A stretch of 64,000 nucleotides of DNA, taken from positions 27,343,501-27,407,500 of the forward strand of contig CM066998.1 in the NCBI GenBank assembly GCA_033977485.1, written 5' to 3'. The position numbers were made by a program, and so were the translations under genes. Below, in pieces: positions 31,277 through 42,481 of this stretch. The stretch's first letter is position 1. Every line of letters begins with the position of its first letter. Source of the stretch: Hydrangea macrophylla. Taxonomy: Eukaryota > Streptophyta > Magnoliopsida > Cornales > Hydrangeaceae. The notes below the pieces were generated by a model, which did not search any database, was not told the origin of the DNA, and saw only the letters and a program-made list of their open reading frames with translations.

Positions 31277-32034
31277 AATTGGTGTCCAAGCTCTATATTC
31301 ACAAAATATTCAGACTTGGGCTTATTCCTCACAGCTATAACGGTCCTAAGGACCGTTAGGTTTAGATCCACCGATTTCATGTGGGACAAAAATATTAGAC
31401 CCATTAATGTCACCCAACTGTTGGGGACAAGCTAACAGAGGGCTAACCCAAAAAAGTTCAAAAAATCGCAAAAGAAGTGATGAAGGGGTAGCCTAACTCC
31501 TAACTTAAAGATATAAAGGTAGAACGCTATCTCTCCTTCCCGCAAATCAAGTATGGTTTGATTGGGGTCAGGAACCCTACATTCCAGATCATCCGAAATC
31601 TAGCATGTCTTTTTGATAAAATCTAACTTCTTTTTTGTCATAGAAGAGGTATTCAAAGGACCATCATATCCAAGATGGGACTCTTCCCTTTGAACCTCTG
31701 GTTCGAATTAGTTGACTATCCTAGCATGAGGGGCTAGGGTAGATAGCCCCTCAGAGCCGGTGCACTCTGATGAGAGTGATAAGGAAGACATAAAGAGAGG
31801 GTAGGAAATCTGACCTAGGGTGGAGAAAATAGCTGAGCAGGAACTTTGACCAAATCGTTCCCTCAAGCAACCGCAGATCCCTCAGATTAATTAAAAGACG
31901 CTTAAGCACTAGCCCTAACAGGCGTCCCCTTTTATCCAAGGTCCGGATCTCGAAAACGCCAACTGTCATTATTAAGTTTCGCACCCAATCTAGCCCAAGG
32001 AAGATGCGTCTCATCACTTTGGGAATAGAGCCTC
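31277..32034 (-). pseudogene. Antisense ORF of the Tat-like element, 5' part
   Basis: The minus strand from about 31900 down includes open pieces and, near 31540-31290, phrases equivalent to EGEIAFYLYIFKLGVRLPL, LVPNSWVTLMGL and FLSHMKSVDLNLTVLR in changing frames. The G(V/L)RLPLH...Q(L)VPNSW pattern is characteristic of the retrotransposon-associated domain found antisense in Tat elements. This segment joins 25930-27372 across the nested insertion. The right end is cut by the Athila LTR at 32035. Confidence 0.45.
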
Positions 32035-32455
32035 TGACAAACAATGAATATTAATATTGCATATTCATGTGCTAATATAATAAATATAGCGATCATTTAA
32101 TCCCCAAATTCCTAGATTTACATGCATTTTGGAATTAATACGATTTAACATTGATTTCACTCACATGTATGTAATTATGTGCTTTTATATATTTTATATG
32201 CTTAGGTGAAAATGAAGTGAAATAATACAATAAAAGGAAAGAAAGAAGCAGCAAGCACATAGGATTATCTCCCATGTGGTTATTGCTTATTTACATTGTC
32301 AACACTTCTTCCAACTACCGGTCTTTGAGCAAAAGGAAACAAAAAGTCAAAGAAAGAAAAAAAAAAACAACAACATCAAAGGACAAAAATCAACAAGGCA
32401 TTTAATACCTTGAATATGATACCTATATGTTTATATTTTTACGTAGTTGGGAATC

Positions 32456-32458
<3 letters not shown>

Positions 32459-32488
<30 letters not shown>
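32459..32488. repeat. (CT)n microsatellite
   Basis: About 14 CT dinucleotides in the Athila LTR. Confidence 0.95.
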
Positions 32489-32492
<4 letters not shown>

Positions 32493-32672
32493 ATTAATTC
32501 AAAAGGGTGTCAGAACGATTTGGAAAAAATGAACCAAGTCTCACTCGTAGCTCCAATGTCAAACTCAATGACATCTTCAGAGCATCTTCATCTTCACCTC
32601 TATCTATAAATACCAACCAAAGGCGGAGAAGAAAAGCACGAAGACAGCAAGCCACACAGTCACACAGAGAAC

Positions 32673-32676
<4 letters not shown>

Positions 32677-32740
<64 letters not shown>
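32677..32740. repeat. (GA)n microsatellite
   Basis: About 32 GA dinucleotides. It translates into Arg-Glu repeats in one frame, but this is not a gene. It is not conserved in the inverted LTR copy, where the equivalent region near 47930 has only short CT-rich pieces. Confidence 0.95.
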
Positions 32741-32743
<3 letters not shown>

Positions 32744-33908
32744 CTAGGAAGGTTACCATGTGAGCATTTCCTAGTGTCCTTAGGAGTAGAAACTTAAGCT
32801 TTTGTTTGATTTCGCTCTAAACGCTGTAAAGATTTTCTTTTCTGTTATTGATGATTTCATGTTCAAAAATATGTAACAAACCTTTGTGTACTGTATTTCT
32901 CAAATTAGTTCTTAAATATTTGTTTCTTGTAGGTCCTATGTTAATTTATAGTAGTAAAATATTTTTATTAAAATTTCGATTTCAAGTTCAAAGTCTCTGT
33001 AATTATTTTTATCTACTGTATGAAAAATTGTTTTTAGATTTTAGTTTTATTAATGTTTTTTAGTATAGTTGGTAGTTGTAGATGTTCCCTAAAATAGTTT
33101 GAAACCCCAAATTTTCAGTTTTTGTAACAAAATTCCATTCACTATATGACAGAATTTGCAAGTAAATTCAAGACTTGTTTGCTACGTAGTTGTTATAATC
33201 ACCTATTAGAGCCCCAAGCTTACCCTACCCATATTCCATTCCCAAATTAGATTAGGATTAGGTTTGGCCAGACTTGTGTTCTTAGAGTTCATTCACTGTG
33301 ACCCAACAAAAAATCAAGGTCCAAGGTTTAGTATCTTATTTTTGGTTCAGTATTTCAATTTATTTATGTTTTATTAGCTTAGATGTACTAAAACTTTGTT
33401 ATTTTGCAGATTCCACGAATTCAATCTCAACTATTGTTAAGTGAAGAAAAAGTATATTAATATTAGTTTTCACTCTTACCTTGGTGTTATGACCTTAATC
33501 TTAATTGGACAGTGATTGTGTACACCTATTTAATTTCTCTTTAAAATTTATTTCGATTATAGTTTTAATTCTAAAAATGTTAGGCTAAACATTTAATTGA
33601 GGATATGCAATAAAAACTCAGAAATCACAACTCCTGTGCACTAATCTTAAATGCGCAAATTTATCTGAATGGGTTATTTTTCCATTTATGGGCAAAAATA
33701 TCTATAGTCTATGACTATTTAACATATTTATAGACTATGGCTATATTGAACTTTAAAGATTATGTATTTGAAATAAGAATTTAATTATGTGAATTGTCAA
33801 ACTATGCCTTGTGTCATAAAAAAACACCTAGCATACAAAATAATTTATTTAACAAGTTTGTATTTCAAATATGTGTATATATATATTTCTATCCATTAAT
33901 GGATAGGC

Positions 33909-33999
33909 AATCGTGTAGTGGCAGAGTGGTAGGGACTGAGTGCTGAATAACTCACGTCCGCGGTGGGCCACGGTTCGAACCTGGCTACTGCCCGATTGC
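33909..33999 (+). other. tRNA-like module inside Athila LTR
   Basis: The sequence starts GGCAATCG and ends CGATTGCC, an 8-bp acceptor-stem-like pair. Between them are a box A-like TGGCAGAGTGGTAGGG and a box B-like GGTTCGAACC, the pol III internal promoter elements of tRNA genes. Length and spacing resemble a tRNA with a long variable arm. The T-arm pairing is imperfect and no clear anticodon loop is visible, so I do not call it a functional tRNA. The inverted LTR copy keeps it at 46663-46757. Confidence 0.55.
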
Positions 34000-34623
34000 C
34001 TCTTTATTTTTCTTTAAACTAAACGACGTTGTTTATATCAAACTGACACACTTGATATGACTTCTACTGGTATAAGTTTATTTTCAAATAAAGAATCACT
34101 CTGTTTAAAAATGCCAAACCCTTTCAAAAGTTAACAAATTGTGTAATTTAGTGTTGATTTGCATAATCCCAATCCCTTTAAATCATTTCTTCCAAGTTAA
34201 TTAATATTTCTTATTTTTAAATAACTTAGCTTAAGTATTTGTGTTATTTTCATTTTTCGCTATAATAAAATCTAAAAAGTTCATTTAATGTGAATCTAGC
34301 TTTTATTCCTTTTTCTTCCTTTTCTTTCTAGCATCTTAGTTAGTTTATTTTGTACTGTTAAAATCTTTACCGTAAACTACTAAAAAATTAGCTTTTAATT
34401 AGTTTTTTCCAAAAATATAAGAACTAGTAGTTTAGGAAAAGCCCCAAAAATCCATCATCTTTTATTTTCATTTTAGGGACAAAATAGTTACTTCCTATCT
34501 TACAAAATCTTTTTACCGTTCCCTGTGAGTTTGACCTGGTCTTACCAGAACTTTATTATTTGTACGATCACCTACACTTGGGTGTTAATAAGAAAACGTG
34601 TTAGTACAACATCGTCAAGTTTT

Positions 34624-34641
34624 TGGCGCTGTTGCCGGGGA
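34624..34641 (+). other. Primer-binding site of the Athila-like element
   Basis: TGGCGCTGTTGCCGGGGA, differing at one base from the TGGCGCCGTTGCCGGGGA site typical of Athila elements (described as matching a tRNA-Asp 3' end). Confidence 0.85.
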
Positions 34642-34934
34642 ACGGCAAAAATAAAAAAAATAAAAAAAATTAGGTTAGGTTTAAATCTATTTCTCCCAAT
34701 ATATATGTATATATATACCTATTCAATAAAAAAACTATAGATAATTTTTCTTTGATAAATATATAAATATATATTCATAAGTATGTACGTGTCCATCTTC
34801 TAAAAAAAGGACATATATATACGTATATAAACCTATCTTCTATAAAAAAAAATAAAAAAATAAAAAGGGTCTTTTTTTACTTAGCTATAAATATTAATAA
34901 TAATAATAGTTTTAACCATTTTCTTTTATTTCAT

Positions 34935-36700
34935 ATGTCCTTAGATACTACCGAGGCTTTATATCAAGTACCACACAATTCTAATATTTCTACTGATTCA
35001 TCTAGTATACAATTTCCTAGGATAATGACTGAAATTGAAGGCATAGAAGAAATAGCTGATGACACTCATAGTGAACATGGGGATAATATACCACAACTTG
35101 TTTTACAAGAGCATGAACAACGTTCTTTACGTGATCTATTTACCCCAGAATGAAACATCACTCCTTCTTGCATCACACTATCTTGACATACATGAAATTT
35201 TCACTTTAGACAAGACATGATTTCACTCTTACCAACTTTCCATGGAATGGGGTCAGAACGTTCTTATCTTCATATTCGTGAATTTGAAGAAGTTTGTTAT
35301 ACGTTCTCTGATCAAATATGTCCTATTGAAATAATCCGTCTTAAGCCTTTTCCTTTTTCTTTAAAAGAAAAAGCTAAAGCTTGGCTTTTATCTCTCCGTC
35401 CTAAATCTATAACTTCATGGCATGATATGAATGAAGCCTTTCTAAAAAAATTCTATCCAAAAAATTTAACTAATAGCATGATGCGTCAAATTAAACTTTT
35501 TACTCAAAAAGAAAAGGAAGCATTCTCTGAAGTTTGAGAACATTTTAAAGATGTCCTACTAGCTTGTCCACATCATGGATTTGAAAAATGGTGTCTAATT
35601 AATTTCTTTTATGAAGGATTAGAACCAAAATCAAAGAAATTAGTTGAAACTATGTATCAAGAAGAATTTTTTAGGAAAATCATACTTTGATTGGCTTGGA
35701 AAAAATGCTTCCCAGTGGAAAATAGAAGAATTGGTAGGGTAGAAAACGCTAAAAGTTTATACCAATTACAATCAGAAGATGAATTAACACTTAAATATGA
35801 AGAATTAGCACCTAAAGTAGAAGCTATAACAGTATAAAAAATTTATTTGCCTAATAAGAAAAGAGAACTTTGTGATAACTGTCATACGTTAGGACATCCT
35901 ACGAAGGAATGTCCTAAAAGTTCAAATTGTCAAGAAACTACTCCAGCAGTGGTAAATGCTGTGAATAATTATAGGGGTTCCCAAAACTGCTATGGTAATT
36001 CATACCAGTCTAACTGGAGAAATCCTCCAAATCATATGTATACCAAAGAGGGTATTTTACAATTTCAACCTCAACATTATCCTCCTCAAAATACTCAATA
36101 TTTACCTCCTCCACCTCAATTTCAACAAACACAAAATGCATATCCTAATACACAGCAAAATTCTAATGTTTATGTACCTCCACATAAGAAAGTACAAGAG
36201 GAACATTTATAATCTACGATACAATAATTAATACAAATCATGGGAAACCTACAAACATCTGTGGATAGGATTAATAATCAACAAGATTCTAAAGGAAAAG
36301 GCATTTTTCTTGCCCAACCACAACCTAATCCAAGGGACAACCACAAGGTGATCCCTCAACTTCTGGTAATAGTCAACATGAACAAGTAAAAGCTGTAACT
36401 ATACTAAGTGGTAAGGCTGTTAGACAAGAAATTTCACATTCTTTACAAAAAATTGAGCCTACAAATAAGGATGATAATATGTTAGAAATTGAGGAAGAAA
36501 TAGATGAAGATAAAATTGCTAATGAAGTTGAAGTTGAAACCCTTGAAAAACAACAAATTTCTCAAGAAAATGAAACATATGATTTACCAGTGGAAAAAGA
36601 AACAGAGGAAATTCCTGAATACTCTCCTCCAATTCCTTATCCACAACGTTTGAAAAAAACACCAAAATACTAAGAATCAAGAATATTTAGAATTATCTAA
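34935..36700 (+). pseudogene. Athila-like gag
   Basis: A first open stretch, 34935-35153, starts MSLDTTEALYQVPH. After stops, MISLLPTFHGMGSERSYLHIREFEEVCYTF and LKPFPFSLKEKAKAWLLSLRPKSITSWHDMNEAFLKKFYP (35217-35450) form the Athila capsid domain. TQKEKEAFSEV, then (after a stop) HFKDVLLACPHHGFEKW, complete it. At 35865-35910 CDNCHTLGHPTKEC is a CCHC zinc knuckle that binds RNA. A Gln/Pro/Tyr-rich linker and a Glu-rich acidic tail follow (36479-36673). Stops at 35151-35153 and 35535-35537, plus frame shifts, prevent translation as one protein. Confidence 0.8.
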
Positions 36701-36812
36701 ACAAGTACATATTAATATTCCTCTCTTAGATGCAATTAATCAAGTACTTGCTTATGCAAAATTTTTAAAAGATTTATGTACTGCCAAACGTAAGCAAAAT
36801 GTAAGAAAGGAT

Positions 36813-37334
36813 GTGTATTCCGCTGACTTCGCTAAAGAAGTGAATTCCATCGTACAACATAATTTACCAACAAAATTTAAAGATCCAGGTACACCAACAA
36901 TACCGTGTATTATTGGAAATCAAAAAATCAATCACGCACTCCTTGACTTAGGAGCTAGTGTAAACTTGCTTCCTTATTATGTTTATCAACAGCTTGGATT
37001 AGGTGAGCTAAAGCTTACTCGTATGGTATTACAACTTGCTGATAGATCTACAAAATATCCGCGAGGAATTTTGGAAGATGTTCTTGTCAAAGTTGACAAA
37101 TTTATTTTTCCAGTAGATTTTGTCATCCTTGATACAAAACCAGTATTAGATACTAATGTGCAAATACCAGTCATTTTTGGAAGGCCCTTCTTGGCTACCA
37201 TTAATGCTATTATTCAAATCCGTAGTAGTATGATGACTATAGTATTTGGAAATATGACTTTGAATATTCAAGTTTTTTCTAATGCACAGCATCAAGAAGA
37301 AGATGAGAATATTGAAGAAGTTCATAGCTATTGA
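36813..37334 (+). pseudogene. Athila-like aspartic protease domain
   Basis: A 173-codon open stretch. IPCIIGNQKINHALLDLGASVNLLPYYVYQQLGLGELKLTRMVLQLADRS, GILEDVLVKVDKFIFPVDFVILDT and PVIFGRPFLATINAII are the conserved Athila protease blocks. The active-site position reads DLGAS, which is what Athila-type proteases usually show instead of DTGA/DSGA. It would process Gag-Pol. It is open across the domain, but it is separated from gag and RT by stops (37332-37334). Confidence 0.8.
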
Positions 37335-37388
37335 ATCTCTATCACGAGAATATTTTAATAACTATTGAAGAAGTTCATAGCTATTGAA
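37311..37388. repeat. 53-bp tandem duplication at the protease end
   Basis: ATTGAAGAAGTTCATAGCTA occurs at 37311 and again at 37364, a 53-bp step, so the C-terminal coding end of the protease segment was duplicated. Confidence 0.85.
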
Positions 37389-37757
37389 CCAGTAGAATCT
37401 GTTATTAATAACTCTATTCAGAAGCTAGATAGTAATAATCTACAAAAACATCTTATGAGTCAAGTATGTTTTAATGAAGATTCAACGGAAGAAATAATTC
37501 AAGAAGCAATATGGACCACACATTTTGAACCTTTACCACCAAAGACTACATTAACACTTTCATCTAATTTACAATTTCCACAGTTGGAATTAAAAAAACT
37601 CCCTAAAGAGCTTAAATATGCTTTCCTTGGTAGTAATGATACTTATCCCGCAATAATATCATCTCTTCTAGATTGCAGTCAAGAAAGTAAACTCATGAAT
37701 ATGCTTCAGAAGCATAAAAGTGCCATTGGTTGGAGTATAGAAGATTTAAAAGGAATT
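37365..37757 (+). pseudogene. Athila-like pol, protease-RT connector and RT start
   Basis: Open code includes TEEIIQEAIWTTHFEPLPPKTTLTLSSNLQFPQLELKKLPKELKYAFLGSNDTYPAIISSLLD and KLMNMLQKHKSAIGWSIEDLKGI. This is the standard entry to Athila RT (LPxHLxYAFLG...T.P.II...L, then AIGW(T)IxDLKGI). It runs directly into the LTR element inserted at 37758 and resumes at 39973 with SPSICTHNIYLEDN. Confidence 0.8.
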
Positions 37758-38352
37758 GTTGGGGTTATATCACATGTGGGATAATCCCATTAATTTAGGG
37801 ATTGTGATTTGGCTAGATTCCTATTGTGATTTGGTTTCCTTTATGATAAAGTTGTATTACTTGTCCAATAAGTAATGGGTTTCAAACTCTATATATATGG
37901 ATGTTGTATAGGAATTTAGGAGAGCCCTTGGTGTACCAAGTTGGGGGTCTCCCCTCATGGGGGTGCATGGTCTAGGGTGAGAGAGATATTAATCATTGGG
38001 GTTTTCTGTGAGGGTTGTTCACAATGATAGGGATGTGAGGTAGGGATGGGTATTTCCTTATCTCTGTGATTTCTCTATGTTACAGTGATTAATTGTGTCA
38101 GGTTCTTTGGGGTATTGAGTGGGGAGAGTACAAGGGTTTTGTATTTGGGTTATGGGATTTAATTCATGTAACTTGTACCATGTTTTACTCAATAGTGAAA
38201 GAATGGATCTCTCGGGTGTGGACGTAGGCAGGTATTTGGCCGAACCACGTAGAAATCTGTGTGTCTTTTCTTTGGTGTGCATGTTTAATTACTACTCATG
38301 TGTGTGTGTTTATTTGGGGGAGTTTGGTTCCGCGTGTTAAATTCCCAACAAG

Positions 38353-38364
38353 TGGTATCAGAGC
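38353..38364 (+). other. Primer-binding site of the 2.2-kb LTR element
   Basis: TGGTATCAGAGC, the standard plant initiator-Met tRNA complement, two bases after the 5' LTR. Confidence 0.92.
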
Positions 38365-39495
38365 TATGGTGGTCAGATCATGGTGATAGAGGTGCACGGT
38401 GACAGTGGAGATTAGCAGCATGGTGGTATAAAGAAAAGCGGGAAAAAAGGGAGGAAAATCCGATGATGCAGCATGGTGACAGTGACATGATGTGGCCGGC
38501 GGTGGACTAGTGTACATGATGAAGATTATGAGTTGCAGAATTCTTGAGGATTTAGATTCAAAGCAATGAATGGGTAAGTATCCAGTATGGTAAGGAGTCG
38601 CAAATCAAGGTTTTTGATTTGTTGGTATTTCAAGTATTTAGCAGGACTAGTTATGGGACATGTTGTCAAGGTTTTCAAGCGCTGCAGATTTATCGGTGGG
38701 TGTAGATTTGCAAGATTCTGCACGAATTGGAATTTATTTTTCTTGGTGATAGATCCTATATATTGCAGCAGGTTGGGATCTAGGGCCGAAAAATAAATTT
38801 GATGCTACTGTGATTGTAGCAGGTTATGTATAGTGGAGAGGTTCTCACATCCCACTCATACGGGCATTTCTCTTGGGTTGTTAGATTCCGGGTACGGTAA
38901 GTATGTGCTTCTGGAGAAAATAATTTGATGGGTTCCAAGAAGACGGGGGCAGACACAGGCGCAATTATCCGACAGAGGTAATTGTTAGGATATTGCACGT
39001 AGGAACGTTGATCAAATATTTTTGGAGCATGTTCGCTATTTGTGTGGTATGATATTGATCCCAAAGTTGCGAAGGAATCTAATATTGTTGCTGAAATCAC
39101 ACACAGCGGTTGAGAGAAATGTGGATGGTATGTGTCGTCTGGTTGGTAGAGTTGTACTCCCAAGTCCTTGATGAAAAATTCTTATTAAGTGAGTGCGTGG
39201 ATGGTCTGTTCACGGTTCAGACGATGGTGAGGGGAAATCCTGCTTTGGGAGAAAGAGAGGTTGAGACTCTTCTCTGGTAGAGTTAATGCGTATATTTAAC
39301 TCGGGGCAGCTGCACATGTATTGGCTGAGGTTTGACGAATCGGAGGTGTTGAGACCATATTGATTCGAGGTGTGCACGCTGGTACGGAAGACGGTCAATG
39401 GCAAACGATTACAAAGTAGTCAGCTTTGTGGGTACTCCAGTTGAGGGGGTGCTGATCATGTGTGATAAATTGATTGGACAGTTTTCCCACAAGTG

Positions 39496-39509
39496 ATAGA
39501 GGGGGTGAT
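39496..39509 (+). other. Polypurine tract of the 2.2-kb LTR element
   Basis: AGATAGAGGGGGTGA-type purine run abutting the 3' LTR start. Confidence 0.85.
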
Positions 39510-39972
39510 TGTTGGGGTTATATCACATGTGGGATAATCCCATTAATTTAGGGATTGTGATTTGGCTAGATTCCTATTGTGATTGGTTTCCTTTATGATA
39601 GAGTTGTATTAGTTGTCCAATAAGTAATGGGTTTCAAACTCTATATATATGGATGTTGTATAGGAATTTAGGAGAGCCCTTGGTGTACCAAGTTGGAGGT
39701 CTCCCCTCATGGGGGTGCATGGTCTAGGGTGAGAGAGATATTAATCATTGGGGTTTTCTGTGAGGGTTATGGGATTTAATTCATGTAACTTGTACCATGT
39801 TTTACTCAATAGTGAAAGAATGGATCTCTCGGGTGTGGACGTAGGCAGGTGTTTGGCCGAACCACGTAGAAATCTCTGTGTCTTTTTTTTGGTGTGCATG
39901 TTTAATAACTGCTCATGTGTGTGTGTTTATTTGGGGGAATTTGGTTCCGCGTGTTAAATTCCCAACAGGAAT

Positions 39973-40890
39973 AAGCCCTTCAATATGCACTCATAATATA
40001 TATCTTGAAGATAATGCTAAAACCTCATGAGAAATGCAAAGAAGACTTAGTCCTATTATGCAGGAAGCATTTAAGAAGGAAGTTCTCAAACTACTCGTTA
40101 TGGACATTATATATTCAATATCCGATAGTAAATGAGTAAGTCCAATACAAGTTGTGCCAAAGAAAACAAGCATTACAGTTGTTCCTAATTCATAGGGAGA
40201 ATTAATTCCCACTCGTGTCACTACTAGATGGCGTGTATGCATAGACTACAAAAAACTTAATGCTGTAACCCGTAAGGATCACTTTCCTTTACCTTTTATG
40301 GATCAAATGTTAGAAAGAATAGCAGGCCATAATTATTACTATTTTAATTTCTAGATGGTTATAGTGGTTACAATAAAATAGAGATCACATCAGAAGATCA
40401 GGAAAAAACTACTTTCACATGTCCATTTGGAACGTTCGCCTATCGCCGAATGCCCTTTGGTCTTTGCAACGCACCTCCGACCTTTCAAAGGTGTATGTTA
40501 AATATTTTCAGTGATATGGTAGAAAAAAATTTAGAAGTTTTTATGGATGATTTTTTAATTTTCGGTAAATCCTATGATTATTGCCTTACCAATCTTCATA
40601 AAGTTCTCCAGAGATGTGAAGAAAAGAGTTTAGTTTTAAATTGGGAAAAATGTCATTTTATGGTCACTAAAGGAATTGTCTTAGGACATTATTTCTGAAA
40701 ATGGGATACAGGTAGACAATAGATCTTATTTCTAATTTACCTATTCCCTCCACTGTAAAAGATATCCGTTCATTCTTAGGACACGCAGGTTGTTATCGCC
40801 GATTCATAAAACATTTTAGTACTATTTCTAGACATTTATATCAATTATTGGCCAAAGACACACCTTTTGAATGGACGAAAGAACGTTAAA
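39973..40890 (+). pseudogene. Athila-like reverse transcriptase
   Basis: In shifting frames: RRLSPIMQEAFKKEVLKLL, SPIQVVPKKTSITVVPNS, TRWRVCIDYKKLNAVTRKDHFPLPFMDQMLERIAG, RMPFGLCNAPPTFQRCMLNIFSDMVEKNLEVFMDDFLIFG (catalytic FMDD at about 40535-40555), and [30 protein letters not shown]. These are the full set of Athila RT blocks. Breaks: a stop near 40055, changes near 40350 (the LDGYSGY region is damaged) and 40698, and stops near 40890. Inactive. Confidence 0.85.
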
Positions 40891-40904
40891 ACTCCTTTGA
40901 GAAA

Positions 40905-41675
40905 TTGAAAGAGCATCTCACTATTGCACTTATTATGCAGTCTCCTGATTGTAGCTTACCATTTGAATTAATGTATGATGCAAGCGACTTTTCATTTAGA
41001 GCTGTCCTAGGGCAGAGAAAGGATAAAAAGCTTTCAGTTATATACTACGCCAGTAGAACTCTAGATAGTGCTCAAATGAACTACTCAACTACTGGAAAAA
41101 AATTGTTAGACATAGTATTCGCCCTTAAAAAATTTAGTCAATACTTGATTGTTTCCCCTATTGTTTGTTGTACTGACCATTTAGCTCTTAAATACCTCCT
41201 TTCAAAGAAAGACACTAAGCCCAGGCTTATTAGGTGGATACTCCTACTACAGGAATTTAATTTAATAATTAAAGTTAAAAAAGGAGTAGAAAATGTGGTA
41301 GCTGATCATTTCTCCCGCCTCACCTTTGAGGACAATACTAATGAACCCTTACCTATTGAAGACTCTTTTCCTGATGAACAGTTATTTTCTGTGACTTCCC
41401 TGCCATGGTATGCTGATCTTGTTAATTATTTAGTAACTGGAAAAATACCAAACAATTGGTCATCATCAAATAAAAAGAGATTCCTAGCTATTGCTAGACA
41501 TTTCTACTTGAATGACCCTTATCTATTTAAAAATTGTGCTGATCAGGTAATTAGGAAATGTGTTCCTAATGAAGAAATCAAAAATGTACCCTTCATGTGT
41601 CATTCGTCATTTTGTGGAGGACATTTTTCATCCCGAGTAACTGTCATGAAAATTTTACAAAGCGGTTTATATTGA
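40905..41675 (+). pseudogene. Athila-like RNase H and integrase zinc region
   Basis: A 256-codon open frame. [64 protein letters not shown] is the gypsy RNase H, with catalytic Asp in YDAS; the usual Glu in TTEKELLA is changed (STTGKKLLD), so activity is probably lost. [30 protein letters not shown] and VVADHFSRL end it. The rest, to VPFMCHSSFCGGHFSSRVT, is the start of the integrase HHCC domain. Confidence 0.85.
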
Positions 41676-42455
41676 CCCACTATATTTAATGATTCATATT
41701 TATACTGTAAGACTTGTAACCGCTGCCAAATGTTGGCTGTATTACGAAAAGAAATCAAATGTCAATGACCCCTATAATTAGAACTGAAATCTTTGATTGT
41801 TGGGGCATTGACTTTATGGGACTTTTTCCTCAATTTTGCCAATATGAATATATTTTATTAGCAGTCGAATATGTTTCAAAATGGGTAGAAGATAATCTTA
41901 CGAGAAAAAATGATCACCCTACAGTTATTACATTTTTAAAAGATAATATACTTTCTCAATTTGGAACTCCAAAAGTAATAATAAGTGATCAAGGAACTCA
42001 AATCTGTAATAAGTCATTTGAAAAGTTAATGAAAAGATATGGAGTAACCCATAAGGTGTCAACTGCATACCATCCACAAACAAGTAGACAAGCTGAATTA
42101 GCTAATAGGCAAATTAAGCATATTCTAAAAAAAAACTGTGAATTCTGATCGTAAAGACTGGTCTTCAAAATTAACAAATGCTTTATGGGCATATATAGCT
42201 GCTTATAAGACCCATTTTGGGATGTCTCCATATAGACTTATCTATGGAAAAGCTTGTCACCTACTAGTAGAATTAGAACATAAGGCATATTGGGCTACTA
42301 GGACTTTAAATTGTATTATTGAAGAGGGACGAATTTTAAGACTTGAAGAAATTCGTAAAGACCCATATGATAACGCCTGAATTCATCAAGCAAGAACTAA
42401 AATGTATCATAATAAGAATCTTTTGCTCAAAAAATTTACCCCCGCTACTTACATA
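41676..42455 (+). pseudogene. Athila-like integrase
   Basis: CNRCQM completes the zinc domain near 41715. Then FDCWGIDFMGLFP (first Asp), VIISDQGTQICNKSFEKLMKRYGV (second Asp) and AYHPQTSRQAELANRQIK (Glu) give a recognisable DDE triad in 41759-42148. After a frame step, [35 protein letters not shown] and [14 protein letters not shown] (42138-42380) follow, then HQARTKMYHNKNLLLKKF to about 42440. A one-base shift at about 42140 and a stop at 42378 break it. The sequence after about 42455 no longer matches gypsy and becomes CACTA transposase code. Confidence 0.85.
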
Positions 42456-42481
42456 TTTTTTCTACTCATACAAATAGGCAA

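Larger units (their letters stand above)
10306..32034 (+). mobile_element. Tat-lineage Ty3/gypsy element, heavily interrupted
   Basis: The + strand order is LTR, primer site, gag, RT, classical RNase H, second RNase H, integrase, then a long antisense coding region. A second RNase H plus an antisense ORF downstream of pol are known features of Tat-lineage elements. Breaks: a copia at 11156-19850, a hAT-type element at 22552-23087 and a GGTTGGGC-rich element at 27373-31276 (holding a solo LTR). The 3' end is cut by the Athila LTR at 32035. Internal deletions removed protease and the integrase C-terminal half, so it is not autonomous. Confidence 0.75.
32035..34617 (+). mobile_element. Athila-like 5' LTR
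   Basis: It starts TGACAAACAATGAATATTA and ends near CAACATCGTCA, six bases before the primer site. The start is set by comparison with the inverted copy ending at 48373, where similarity stops at the same base. It contains a (CT)n tract, a long (GA)n tract, and a tRNA-like module at 33909-33999. A TATA-like or start region is not obvious. Length is about 2.58 kb. Confidence 0.75.
37758..39967 (+). mobile_element. 2.2-kb non-coding LTR retrotransposon
   Basis: Ends and TSD are explicit: GGAAT at 37753-37757 and 39968-39972. The 5' LTR is 37758-38350 (593 bp, TGTTGGGG...CCCAACA) and the 3' LTR 39510-39967 (458 bp). The primer-binding site TGGTATCAGAGC (tRNA-Met initiator type) lies at 38353-38364, and the polypurine run GATAGAGGGGGTGA just before 39510. 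The 1159-bp interior has no recognisable Gag or Pol on either strand, so the element is non-autonomous. The LTR difference is one 135-base deletion plus about ten substitutions. Confidence 0.93.
32035..42455 (+). mobile_element. Athila-like Ty3/gypsy element
   Basis: Order: LTR, primer site, gag, protease, RT, RNase H, integrase, all on the + strand. It is interrupted by the 2.2-kb LTR element at 37758-39967. Integrase ends near 42440 and the sequence then switches to CACTA code without any 3' LTR in + orientation. Many stops and frameshifts indicate an inactive copy. Confidence 0.85.

Noticed and set aside
32507..32797. 96-codon frame with Arg-Glu repeats
   Set aside because: Translation of the (GA)n microsatellite in the Athila LTR.
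33909..33999. Functional tRNA gene
   Set aside because: T-stem has a mismatch, no clear anticodon loop, and it is part of an LTR; kept only as tRNA-like module.
38780..39163. 127-codon minus-strand frame in the 2.2-kb LTR element
   Set aside because: No recognisable motif and no relation to Gag or Pol; likely chance.
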